Below are positions 1 to 5,534 of a stretch of 5,534 nt of DNA, in pieces. The notes under the pieces are model-generated. The model did not search any database and was not told where the DNA came from. It saw nothing but the letters and a program-made list of their open reading frames with translations. Position 1 is the first letter of the stretch. Every line of letters starts with the position of its first letter. Position numbers and translations under genes: made by a program. The stretch lies in NCBI GenBank assembly GCA_947038135.1, contig CAMQVM010000126.1:1-5534 (forward strand), written 5' to 3'. This stretch comes from an uncultured Rikenellaceae bacterium (GTDB lineage: Bacteria; Bacteroidota; Bacteroidia; Bacteroidales; Rikenellaceae).

Positions 1-1511
1 CTGCTAGAGGTCATAGAGTCGGCAGCAGCTAACCCTGGGGTGCTTGTCATGCCACCAGTGATAACTCCAAAAAGATCAAGCGGATTAATTTTAAATATAT
101 ATTTCGATGCCAACGTAGCAAGCACCATAGGCACAAGAGTAATTACGGCACCCGAAAAGAACATACTTAAACCATCGTTCATAAAGCTATCAACCACCGT
201 AGCACCAGCAGATGTTCCTACACCTGCAAGAAACAGCAGCAACCCAAGCTGACGAAGCAGCTGATTAGAGCTACTAGACATAGTCCACATAATTTTACCA
301 GTACGTCCTTTAGCACTTAGAAGCAGAGCAACAAGCAAAATACCCCCCGTTAGACCAAATGAGAACGAGAAACCCGATCCGAAATTAAGCGACAACTTAC
401 CAAACAAGACCCCTAATATAATACCTAGTGCGATAGGGAAGAAATCGGTATCTGAAAGCTGCTTTTTATCGTTACCTATAAGTTTGAGTATCTGTGCCAT
501 ATTCTCTTGCGACCCTACGATAACCAGTTTATCACCAAACTTAAGTGTTAAATCGGGCGATGGAGCAAGATCTACACTGCTTCGATGTATTCGTGTTATT
601 GTACAGCCAAAATTTTGTTGTAGGTTGAGCGATGATAGCGACTGATTAATAAGAGCTTTATTTGTCATTAGACCTGTGCAACGCTCATATTGGTTATTTT
701 CATCTTTGTTTAGATCTACATCAACCTCTTCACCAACAAATAACTTAATTTTGCCTAGCGCCTCTTTAGTACCTACTGCCTTTATTAAATCGCCATTTTG
801 GAGAATGGTTTGTGGCGTTGGCACTACAAACTTACCTTCATGCTTCACCCCTGCTACAACAGCTCCTGTCATTGTGCGAATACGTAGATCTACAATCGAC
901 ACACCAAATATATTGCTATTTGTGATTTTGTATACTCCTCTATATATCTTAGGAAACTTATCGAACTTATTCTTTTCAGACTCTTTTTCAATTTTGGAGA
1001 TATCTATTTTCAATATTTTAGGTAGCAGCTTCACAAACAAAATAACTCCAATCACACCAAAAGGGTATGCCATACCGTATGCAACAGCAGTATTATCGCC
1101 CGTAAGCTCACGTGCAGTAGCTAGCCCAGGGGTGCTTGTTAGTGCGCCAGTCAACAAACCAGTTGTTTCGCTTGCCGAAAAGCCAAATATGCGTTGAAGC
1201 AGCATTGCTACAATGGTTGCCGAAAACACTATTATCAAAGATAGTATAACCAAAGTTTTGCCCTTACTTTTAAAGGAGTCTACAAATCCAGGTCCTGCCT
1301 GTATACCGATGGTGAATATAAACAACACCATGCCAAAATCACTCAGCTCTGACGGTATAGTTACGCCAAAGTGACCGAACAAAAGAGCTATAAAAATTAC
1401 AGCTGATACATCAAGGGAAACACCCTTAACTTTAATTTTTCCTACCATGAAACCTATTGCAATAATTACAAAAAGGGCGAAGTAAGGAGAGCTAAAAAGA
1501 GATAAAAACAT
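1..1511 (-). CDS. AspT/YidE-family transporter with two RCK_C domains, C-terminus cut off by the window
   Basis: This is a polytopic inner-membrane protein of the aspartate:alanine exchanger (AspT/YidE/YbjL) family. The frame is open from an ATG at 1511-1509 to the left edge (503 codons plus 2 bases). Known members are about 540-560 residues, so roughly 50 residues are missing. Domain order seen by translation: hydrophobic segments at about 8-165 (first Asp-Al_Ex half), two soluble TrkA-C/RCK_C-like domains at about 190-260 and 280-346, then a second hydrophobic half from about 357. Each half carries the family signature: TGALTSTPGLATA at 121-133 and TGGMTSTPGLAAA at 485-497. The start lies just before the first hydrophobic segment, about 50 nt after a good promoter; no Shine-Dalgarno is visible. 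It is divergent from panC. AspT exchanges aspartate for alanine, but many homologues have no known substrate. RCK_C domains often bind small ligands, so gating by a ligand is possible. Family is secure; substrate is not. Confidence 0.93.
   Translation of the reverse strand, partial: MFLSLFSSPYFALFVIIAIGFMVGKIKVKGVSLDVSAVIFIALLFGHFGVTIPSELSDFGMVLFIFTIGIQAGPGFVDSFKSKGKTLVILSLIIVFSATIVAMLLQRIFGFSASETTGLLTGALTSTPGLATARELTGDNTAVAYGMAYPFGVIGVILFVKLLPKILKIDISKIEKESEKNKFDKFPKIYRGVYKITNSNIFGVSIVDLRIRTMTGAVVAGVKHEGKFVVPTPQTILQNGDLIKAVGTKEALGKIKLFVGEEVDVDLNKDENNQYERCTGLMTNKALINQSLSSLNLQQNFGCTITRIHRSSVDLAPSPDLTLKFGDKLVIVGSQENMAQILKLIGNDKKQLSDTDFFPIALGIILGVLFGKLSLNFGSGFSFSFGLTGGILLVALLLSAKGRTGKIMWTMSSSSNQLLRQLGLLLFLAGVGTSAGATVVDSFMNDGLSMFFSGAVITLVPMVLATLASKYIFKINPLDLFGVITGGMTSTPGLAAADSMTSS
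27..47. repeat. Direct repeat copy A (second copy at 1119-1139)
   Basis: This 21-bp stretch matches 1119-1139 with two mismatches. Both lie inside the transporter gene and encode the TSTPGLA signature of its two homologous halves, so the repeat is a trace of the ancient internal duplication. It is not a mobile-element or recombination site as far as can be seen. Confidence 0.8.
1119..1139. repeat. Direct repeat copy B (first copy at 27-47)
   Basis: This copy lies in the N-terminal half of the transporter gene and encodes residues around TSTPGLA (125-131). It differs from the copy at 27-47 at two of 21 positions. The close match probably reflects constraint on the signature peptide plus shared codon choice. 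Confidence 0.8.
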
Positions 1512-1569
1512 TATTATTGGTTTTAATTATATAAATGAAAACATACCTTTTTAAGATATAATACGCCTA

Positions 1570-1600
1570 CAAAGGTAGTAAATTTAACAGTGTTCTGCAA
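1570..1600 (-). promoter_or_regulatory. Bacteroidetes-type promoter for the transporter gene
   Basis: Read on the minus strand, a TTG (-33 element, 1600-1598) is followed after 20 bp by TACCTTTG (1577-1570). The latter is an exact match to the TAnnTTTG -7 consensus of the Bacteroidetes primary sigma factor. Transcription should start a few bases further on, near 1563, leaving a leader of about 50 nt before the ATG at 1511. The leader is AT-rich and has no Shine-Dalgarno, which is normal for this phylum. Confidence 0.75.
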
Positions 1601-1658
1601 TAAAGATGTAATATAATGAAAAAAAATATACAATTAATGCCTTAAATGATAAAAGTTC

Positions 1659-1689
1659 TTGTTTAGATTACTTTAAGTGTTTATCTTTG
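1659..1689 (+). promoter_or_regulatory. Bacteroidetes-type promoter for the panC-panD-PASTA-rluD operon
   Basis: TTG at 1659-1661, a 20-bp spacer, and TATCTTTG at 1682-1689 fit the Bacteroidetes -33/-7 consensus exactly at the -7 element. Predicted transcription start is near 1696, giving a leader of about 65 nt before the panC ATG at 1762. A weaker one-mismatch element, CAACTTTG at 1704-1711, lies downstream without a convincing -33 partner. No good TAnnTTTG was found in the short gaps between the four downstream genes, so this is probably the main operon promoter. Confidence 0.75.
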
Positions 1690-1761
1690 TCGCCAAGAAC
1701 AAACAACTTTGTAGCAAATAATATTAATTGCAGAATAACGTAATTGCTCATATAAAAGCAA

Positions 1762-2601
1762 ATGAATATAATAAGAAAAGTAAGCGACCTCAAAATTGAG
1801 ATTGCCGCAGCAAAAGAGCGAGGCTCAGTAGGATTTGTTCCTACCATGGGGGCTCTACACAATGGACACCTTTCGTTAGTAGAGAGGGCGAGAAAAGAGA
1901 ACGACTGTGTGGTGGTTAGCCTATTTGTAAACCCAACACAATTTAACGATAAATCAGACCTATCGTCATACCCTCGCACTGAAGATAAAGATATAGCAAT
2001 GCTTCAATCGGCAGAGTGCGATATACTATTTATGCCATCAGTCGAAGAGGTGTACCCACAAGCCGATAACCGCAAGTTTAACTTCGGCACATTAGAGAGC
2101 GTAATGGAGGGAGCTCAACGACCAGGACACTTTAATGGTGTAGCGCAGGTGGTAAGCAAGCTTTTTGACTTTGCAACCCCTACACGTGCATATTTTGGAG
2201 AGAAAGACTTTCAGCAGCTAGCTATAATACGTAAAATGAGCAGCGACTTAAAGCTCGATATCGAAATTATTGGGTGTGAGATATTCCGAGATGATAGAGG
2301 GCTAGCATTAAGCTCACGTAATATGCTACTATCAGATGAGCAGCTAGAGGTAGCACCTATAATATACCGTACTATGATAGAGGCTTCAAAGGTGGCAGCA
2401 TGGTCGCCCGACCTAGAGCACACTAAAGAGTGGGTAAAAGAGCAAATAGAGTGCATACAAGGGTTTAAAATAGACTATTTTGAGGTAGTAGATGCTAATA
2501 CACTACAACCAATAGCACTTTTGGAAGATGCAACAGAGCGACGTGCCTGTATTGCAGTAAAGGTAGGTAATATACGATTAATAGATAACATTACATTCTA
2601 A
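1762..2601 (+). CDS. panC: Pantothenate synthetase (pantoate--beta-alanine ligase)
   Basis: PanC is a cytoplasmic enzyme that joins (R)-pantoate and beta-alanine using ATP, via a pantoyl-adenylate, to give pantothenate, AMP and PPi. At 279 residues the protein is full length for the family (about 280). Visible motifs in order: PTMGALHNGH (27-36), with the HxGH nucleotide-binding signature H33/H36; FVNPTQF (55-61), whose Gln60 matches the pantoate-binding glutamine; EGAQRPGHFNGV (116-127); YFGEKDFQQL (144-153); and RGLALSSRN (179-187), the KMSKS-like ATP loop. The C-terminal part (about 188-279) is the smaller dimerisation/lid domain. The ATG lies about 25 codons before the PTMG motif, as in characterised PanC proteins. 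There is no strong Shine-Dalgarno. It is first gene of the operon, and panD, which supplies its beta-alanine, follows after 15 bp. All key residues look intact. Confidence 0.98.
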   Translation: MNIIRKVSDLKIEIAAAKERGSVGFVPTMGALHNGHLSLVERARKENDCVVVSLFVNPTQFNDKSDLSSYPRTEDKDIAMLQSAECDILFMPSVEEVYPQADNRKFNFGTLESVMEGAQRPGHFNGVAQVVSKLFDFATPTRAYFGEKDFQQLAIIRKMSSDLKLDIEIIGCEIFRDDRGLALSSRNMLLSDEQLEVAPIIYRTMIEASKVAAWSPDLEHTKEWVKEQIECIQGFKIDYFEVVDANTLQPIALLEDATERRACIAVKVGNIRLIDNITF

Positions 2602-2616
2602 AATAGAGATAGGACA

Positions 2617-2970
2617 ATGTATATAGAGGTTTTAAAGTCTAAAATACACAGAGTAAAAGTTACTCAAGCAGACTTGAATTATGTAGGAAGCATAACAATT
2701 GATGCCGACCTTTTAGATGCCGCAGGTATGATTGAGGGCGAAAAGGTAGCTGTTGTCAACAACAACAACGGCGAGCGTTTTGAAACATATATTATAAAAG
2801 GAGAGAGAGGCAGCGGACAAATTTGTGTTAATGGAGCAGCAGCACGTAAAGTAGCAGTAGGAGATATAGTAATAATTATCTCTTATGCGTATATGGATTT
2901 TTACAAGGCTAAAGATTTTAAGCCATCGGTTGTATTTCCTGACACCGACACCAACCGAGTAGTAAAATAG
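2617..2970 (+). CDS. panD: Aspartate 1-decarboxylase, pyruvoyl-dependent
   Basis: PanD removes the alpha-carboxylate of L-aspartate to make beta-alanine for PanC. It is made as a proenzyme that cleaves itself between Gly24 and Ser25, and Ser25 becomes the pyruvoyl cofactor. That site is visible here as Tyr22-Val-Gly24-Ser25. Other active-site residues fall at the same numbers as in E. coli PanD: Lys9, His11, Arg54, Thr57, Tyr58, Asn72 and the following GAAA (73-76). The length of 117 residues is slightly under the E. coli 126 and is normal. It starts 15 bp after panC, which implies co-transcription and probably matched expression of the two steps. Self-cleavage in enterobacteria uses the helper PanZ/PanM; none is visible here, and many lineages do without it. 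Confidence 0.98.
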   Translation: MYIEVLKSKIHRVKVTQADLNYVGSITIDADLLDAAGMIEGEKVAVVNNNNGERFETYIIKGERGSGQICVNGAAARKVAVGDIVIIISYAYMDFYKAKDFKPSVVFPDTDTNRVVK

Positions 2971-2998
2971 AGACTAAATCAACTAACAAAAGCAAAAT

Positions 2999-3922
2999 AT
3001 GAAGTTATTAAAAAGGCTTGCAGGAAACATTCTTGCTAGAAATATAGTTTTCGCACTGCTATTTATAATAGTTATAGCATTTATTGTTCATCTTTCATTA
3101 GGGGTAGCAACACGCCATGGACATAAGTATAGTATACCCGACTTCTCAGATATGACAATGCAGCAGGCAGTAAATAGCTCAGAAGACATAGAGCTGGTGC
3201 TAGAGGTTATCGACTCTCTACACGTTGCTAGCAAGGCTGGAGGTGTAATACTAGACCAGTATCCTAAAGGGGGAAACTATGTTAAAAAAGGACGACGTGT
3301 GTTTCTTACAATCAACGCATCTAAAGCTAAAGTTGTACCTATACCTTATGTTACAGGCTTTTCATTAAGACAGGCGAAGAATAAAATTGTAGGTAGCGGA
3401 TTTGAAATTGATAAGATAACCTATCAAGCAGACATAGCTACAAATAATGTATTGATGCAGACTTATAAAGGGGCTCAAATAGATGCTACTAGCAATATCA
3501 TGGGAGAAGTGGGAAGCAGTGTATCGTTAGTTGTAGGGTTAAACCCCGTAGATCCTCAGCCCGTAGTGCCTAGCATAATAGGACTAACCCTCTCGGCAGC
3601 AAAGAATAAACTTTGGGAGTCGGGTTTTAATGTTGGTATTACAAATTACGAAAATATCAACACTAAAGATTCTCGTGATTTGAAAGTTCAGACACAGTCG
3701 ATATTAGGAGGTAGAGTTGCAATGTATGGACGGTCGATATCTATTACACTTACTACTGATAAAGACAAGGTTGCAAAATCTATCATACAGAATAAAAAAG
3801 ATATTGAGGAGTATAAAGAGTCACTTAAATTAAAAGAGTCACTTAAACTAAAAGATAGCATACAAATAGCAGTAGATAGCATATTTGCAGAGCTGGAGAA
3901 CGAAGAATTAATAATAGAGTAA
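2999..3922 (+). CDS. Membrane-anchored protein with three PASTA domains
   Basis: This 307-residue protein has a short basic N-terminus (Lys2, Lys5, Arg6, Arg14), one hydrophobic segment at about 16-37, then a predicted periplasmic part. Three PASTA repeats follow: about 44-106 (IPDFSDMTMQQAV...), 112-180 (VPIPYVTGFSLRQAKNKI...) and 189-253 (VVPSIIGLTLSAAKNKL...). Each opens with a proline-containing strand, then a helix with an Ala-(Lys/Val) core, and ends with a 'GSSVSLVVG'-like strand. The tail (254-307) is charged, probably helical or coiled coil, and holds a KESLKL duplication at 273-284. PASTA domains in Gram-positive Ser/Thr kinases and PBPs bind muropeptides or peptidoglycan, but no kinase or transpeptidase domain is present here. 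A role at the cell wall is inference. It lies 28 bp after panD and 18 bp before the rluD homologue. Similar short PASTA proteins next to rluD occur in other Bacteroidetes as I recall; their function is not established. Confidence 0.93.
   Translation: MKLLKRLAGNILARNIVFALLFIIVIAFIVHLSLGVATRHGHKYSIPDFSDMTMQQAVNSSEDIELVLEVIDSLHVASKAGGVILDQYPKGGNYVKKGRRVFLTINASKAKVVPIPYVTGFSLRQAKNKIVGSGFEIDKITYQADIATNNVLMQTYKGAQIDATSNIMGEVGSSVSLVVGLNPVDPQPVVPSIIGLTLSAAKNKLWESGFNVGITNYENINTKDSRDLKVQTQSILGGRVAMYGRSISITLTTDKDKVAKSIIQNKKDIEEYKESLKLKESLKLKDSIQIAVDSIFAELENEELIIE
3815..3850 (+). repeat. 18-bp tandem repeat, two copies, in the PASTA gene
   Basis: Two adjacent 18-bp units (3815-3832 and 3833-3850) differ at one base (T3830 versus C3848). 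They stay in frame and encode KESLKL twice, and a third partial unit continues as KDS. The near-identity of the DNA suggests a recent duplication. It lengthens the charged C-terminal helix by six residues without breaking the frame. Confidence 0.85.
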
Positions 3923-3923
3923 T

Positions 3924-3930
3924 AAAGGAA
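3924..3930 (+). promoter_or_regulatory. Possible Shine-Dalgarno-like site before the rluD homologue
   Basis: AAAGGAA ends 10 nt before the ATG at 3941. It is the only purine-rich AGG-type site seen in front of a start in this operon. It supports that ATG as the start, so that the acidic extension is translated. Bacteroidetes ribosomes seldom depend on such sites, so its weight is modest. Confidence 0.4.
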
Positions 3931-3940
3931 AGTAAGAAGA

Positions 3941-5092
3941 ATGTCGAATAAGATATGCGATCAGGGTGATGAGCTCTTAGAGAAGAATTTAGGTGGTAGT
4001 AATGAGGTGGTTTTAGATTCAAGTTTGGATTTGGATTCAGATTTGGATTCAGTTTCAGATATTGAAGTGGGCTCTGGAGTAGTAGTTGAAAATGCTGATG
4101 ATGAGCTTTTTGAGCACTACACAATAACAGTAGACCGTGGTCAATCAATGGTACGTGTAGATAGGTTTCTATCATCAAAGCTTGAGAACACCTCTCGAAG
4201 CAGAATACAAAATGCTGCTGAAACAGGTAGTATAATTGTCAATGGCAACTCAGTAAAGGCTAGCTACAAAGTAAAACCTCTTGATAAGATATCGATAATG
4301 ATGCCTTATCCTCTACGAGTAATAAATATTATTGCCGAAGATATACCTCTTGATATAATTTATGAAGATGCAGATATCATAGTGCTTAACAAAGAGGCAG
4401 GCATGGTAGTACACCCTGGACATGGTAACTACTCAGGCACGCTAGTAAATGCTCTAACATTTCATCTACAAGACTCTTCACTATGGATAGACCATGATTT
4501 GAGAGCAGGGCTTGTGCACCGAATAGATAAAAACACATCGGGACTACTTATAGTTGCTAAAAATGAGTTTGCACACGCTGCTTTAGCAAAACAGTTTTTT
4601 GACCATTCGATAGAGCGTAAATATGTCGCTTTAGTATGGGGCGATTTTGAAGATAATGAGGGTGTGATAGAGGGCAATATAGCTCGTAGCACTAAAGACC
4701 GCCTTAAAATGGCAGTGCATGAGGGCGAAGATGTAGGTAAGCACGCTGTTACTCACTATAAAGTGCTTGAAAGGTTTGCTTATGTTACACTAGTGCAGTG
4801 CCAGCTCGAAACAGGACGTACACACCAAATACGTGTGCACATGGAGCATACAGGTCACCCACTATTTCGTGATGAGCGTTATGGCGGCGATAAAATACTT
4901 AAAGGTACTACTTTCACTAAGTATAAGCAATTTGTGGATAACTGCTTTAAGATTATGCCACGTCAAGCGCTTCATGCTAAGAGCTTAGGGTTTGAGCACC
5001 CACGTACTAAAGAGAGAATGTTTTTTGAGTCGGAGATAGCTGACGACTTCTTGCAGGTTATTGAGAAGTGGCGCGGGTATGTTCAACGATAA
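3941..5092 (+). CDS. RluD-family 23S rRNA pseudouridine synthase with acidic N-terminal extension
   Basis: RluA/RluD-family enzymes convert uridine to pseudouridine; E. coli RluD acts at 1911, 1915 and 1917 in helix 69 of 23S rRNA. The 383-residue protein has an S4 RNA-binding domain at about 71-118 (VRVDRFL...SRSRIQNAAETGSIIVNG) and a catalytic domain from about 135. The catalytic aspartate is Asp196 in HRIDKNTSGLL (193-203). Other family motifs are VLNKEAGMVVHPG (148-160) and ETGRTHQIRVH (290-300). Residues 1-58 are a poorly conserved, acidic extension with a Leu-Asp-Ser repeat at about 27-40. E. coli RluD is about 326 residues, so the extra length is mostly here. Acidic N-termini occur in other Bacteroidetes RluD homologues as I recall. 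The ATG is supported by position 18 bp after the previous stop and by an AAAGGAA site; a start inside the extension cannot be excluded. RluD rather than RluA or RluC fits the S4 domain and context, but exact target sites are not proven. Confidence 0.95.
   Translation: MSNKICDQGDELLEKNLGGSNEVVLDSSLDLDSDLDSVSDIEVGSGVVVENADDELFEHYTITVDRGQSMVRVDRFLSSKLENTSRSRIQNAAETGSIIVNGNSVKASYKVKPLDKISIMMPYPLRVINIIAEDIPLDIIYEDADIIVLNKEAGMVVHPGHGNYSGTLVNALTFHLQDSSLWIDHDLRAGLVHRIDKNTSGLLIVAKNEFAHAALAKQFFDHSIERKYVALVWGDFEDNEGVIEGNIARSTKDRLKMAVHEGEDVGKHAVTHYKVLERFAYVTLVQCQLETGRTHQIRVHMEHTGHPLFRDERYGGDKILKGTTFTKYKQFVDNCFKIMPRQALHAKSLGFEHPRTKERMFFESEIADDFLQVIEKWRGYVQR
4031..4054 (+). repeat. 12-bp tandem repeat in the rluD 5' end
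   Basis: Two 12-bp units (4031-4042 and 4043-4054) differ only at the second-last base. They are in frame and encode LDSD then LDSV in the acidic leader, and a partial related unit (TTTGGAT) precedes them at 4024-4030. The unit length is a multiple of three, so copy-number change would lengthen or shorten the leader without a frameshift. Confidence 0.75.
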
Positions 5093-5252
5093 ATCTATTA
5101 TATGGTGTGTGTTTTAAATTACACTTAATAAATAGAAGTTTATGTTAATAAAATTACGAAGCTGTAAGAGAATAAAATAGAAACTTAATTAGTTATATAG
5201 TTGACTAATTCAAATTATATTTTACTTCGTGGATTGAAAAGATTTATATAAT

Positions 5253-5284
5253 AAAAAAGACTGGATTTAAATCCAGTCTTTTTT
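5253..5284. terminator. Bidirectional rho-independent terminator (perfect 32-bp palindrome)
   Basis: Sixteen bases (5253-5268) are followed immediately by their exact reverse complement (5269-5284). The core stem is AAGACTGGAT / ATCCAGTCTT around a TTAA centre, with six A's on the left and six T's on the right. On either strand the RNA gives a hairpin followed by a U-run, so it can end both the plus-strand operon (stop at 5092) and the converging minus-strand gene (stop at 5430). Position between two converging genes fits this use. Confidence 0.88.
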
Positions 5285-5350
5285 GATTTGTGACTATATT
5301 ACTATCTGAGAATATTGCATAACATCAATTTATTAATAACCTCTTCTTCT

Positions 5351-5388
5351 TGGTATTTTTAGTGTTATAACAACCCTAAAAAATACCA
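5351..5388. other. AT-rich hairpin in the 3' region of the minus-strand gene
   Basis: TGGTATTTTTAG (5351-5362) can pair with CTAAAAAATACCA (5376-5388), giving a 12-bp stem with one bulged A and a 13-nt loop. It starts about 40 nt past the minus-strand stop codon. Neither strand has a T-run after the stem, so it does not look like an intrinsic terminator. It may be an mRNA 3'-end structure or chance in AT-rich DNA. Confidence 0.45.
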
Positions 5389-5429
5389 TCAATAGCAAAA
5401 CAGTCAAATATAATCTAATAAGCAGAAAA

Positions 5430-5534
5430 CTAAATTGCTACGCAACGAACAGCGAAGCCATTGTATTGCGGGTACGAATCAATGGCAGCATTATCATAGC
5501 GAATATAGAAGCGATATGTATTGCTACCTCTAAC
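5430..5534 (-). CDS. C-terminal end of a FISUMP/DUF1566-like protein, cut off by the window
   Basis: The minus strand is open from the right edge to a TAG stop at 5432-5430, giving 34 residues that end in YPQYNGFAVRCVAI. An aromatic-rich stretch followed by a terminal 'NGF(A/S)VRC' is typical of the end of FISUMP-type (Fibrobacter succinogenes major paralogous) and related DUF1566/sulfatase-modifying-factor-like domains, which are often found in secreted or surface lipoproteins of Bacteroidetes. The higher GC of this stretch than the DNA just downstream also supports coding. The bulk of the gene is outside the window, so signal peptide, length and function cannot be judged. The gene converges on the rluD operon and should share the palindromic terminator. 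Confidence 0.65.
   Translation of the reverse strand, partial: VRGSNTYRFYIRYDNAAIDSYPQYNGFAVRCVAI

Larger units (their letters stand above)
5093..5429. other. AT-rich convergent intergenic region, no gene seen
   Basis: These 337 bp separate the operon end from a converging gene. I see no open frame with recognisable protein content, no TAnnTTTG promoter and no tRNA-like fold. The region holds a perfect palindromic terminator at 5253-5284, a longer AT-rich hairpin at 5351-5388 and a weak 7-bp inverted repeat (AATTAGT at 5187-5193 with ACTAATT at 5204-5210). The terminator lies about 160 bp past the rluD stop, so the operon mRNA should have a long untranslated end unless it terminates or is trimmed earlier. 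Confidence 0.7.

Noticed and set aside
40..252. 70-codon plus-strand open frame
   Set aside because: It is antisense to the second membrane half of the transporter and has no domain or promoter of its own.
676..1197. 173-codon plus-strand open frame
   Set aside because: It is antisense to the transporter gene, whose frame shows clear family motifs. Its translation is rich in Ser/Pro/Ile with no recognisable domain.
1704..1711. CAACTTTG as an alternative panC promoter
   Set aside because: It has one mismatch to TAnnTTTG and no TTG at the right distance, whereas the element at 1682-1689 fits fully.
1668..1979. 103-codon minus-strand open frame
   Set aside because: It overlaps the panC start and its promoter on the other strand. 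The translation matches no family and is a shadow of panC codons.
2211..2456. 81-codon minus-strand open frame
   Set aside because: It lies wholly inside panC in antisense, is Ser-rich and has no features of a real protein.
3843..4178. 111-codon minus-strand open frame with NLNPNPNLNLK
   Set aside because: The low-complexity stretch is simply the reverse reading of the Leu-Asp-Ser repeat in the rluD homologue.
4462..4692. 76-codon minus-strand open frame
   Set aside because: It is antisense to the catalytic core of the pseudouridine synthase, which is plainly the real gene.
5187..5210. Inverted repeat AATTAGT/ACTAATT as a terminator for rluD
   Set aside because: The stem is only 7 bp, has no G/C-rich core and is not followed by a T-run; the palindrome at 5253-5284 is far better.

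Overview
The window looks like chromosomal DNA from a member of Bacteroidota, most likely Bacteroidales. Both promoters in the only divergent intergenic gap match the Bacteroidetes sigma-ABfr pattern (TTG, 20 bp, TAnnTTTG). Genes mostly lack a Shine-Dalgarno sequence, the DNA is AT-rich with many ATA isoleucine codons, and a PASTA gene followed directly by an rluD-type gene is an arrangement I recall from this phylum. No tool was run, so the taxonomic placement is inference.

Layout: (1) Positions 1-1511, minus strand, hold the first 503 codons of an AspT/YidE-type membrane transporter with two central RCK_C domains. Its C-terminus lies beyond the left edge. (2) Positions 1512-1761 are a divergent promoter region. 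(3) Positions 1762-5092, plus strand, are four closely spaced genes: panC, panD, a membrane-anchored protein with three PASTA domains, and an RluD-family pseudouridine synthase. Gaps are 15, 28 and 18 bp, with one good promoter upstream of panC and no clear internal one, so they are probably one operon. (4) Positions 5093-5429 are non-coding and hold a perfect 32-bp palindrome that should end transcription in both directions, plus two weaker hairpins. (5) Positions 5430-5534, minus strand, hold the last 34 codons of a converging gene whose end resembles FISUMP/DUF1566-like surface domains.

How the genes relate: PanD makes beta-alanine from aspartate, and PanC joins it to pantoate to give pantothenate, the coenzyme A precursor. 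The PASTA protein is predicted to sit in the inner membrane with its PASTA domains in the periplasm, and may contact peptidoglycan. The RluD homologue modifies uridines in 23S rRNA. The operon therefore joins cofactor synthesis, envelope and ribosome functions with no obvious single pathway.

Most of the window is ordinary housekeeping sequence. I see no CRISPR array, insertion sequence, tRNA, rRNA or clear new system. The points most worth checking are the kinase-free PASTA protein, short in-frame repeats at the end of its gene and the start of rluD, and the unusual palindromic terminator.
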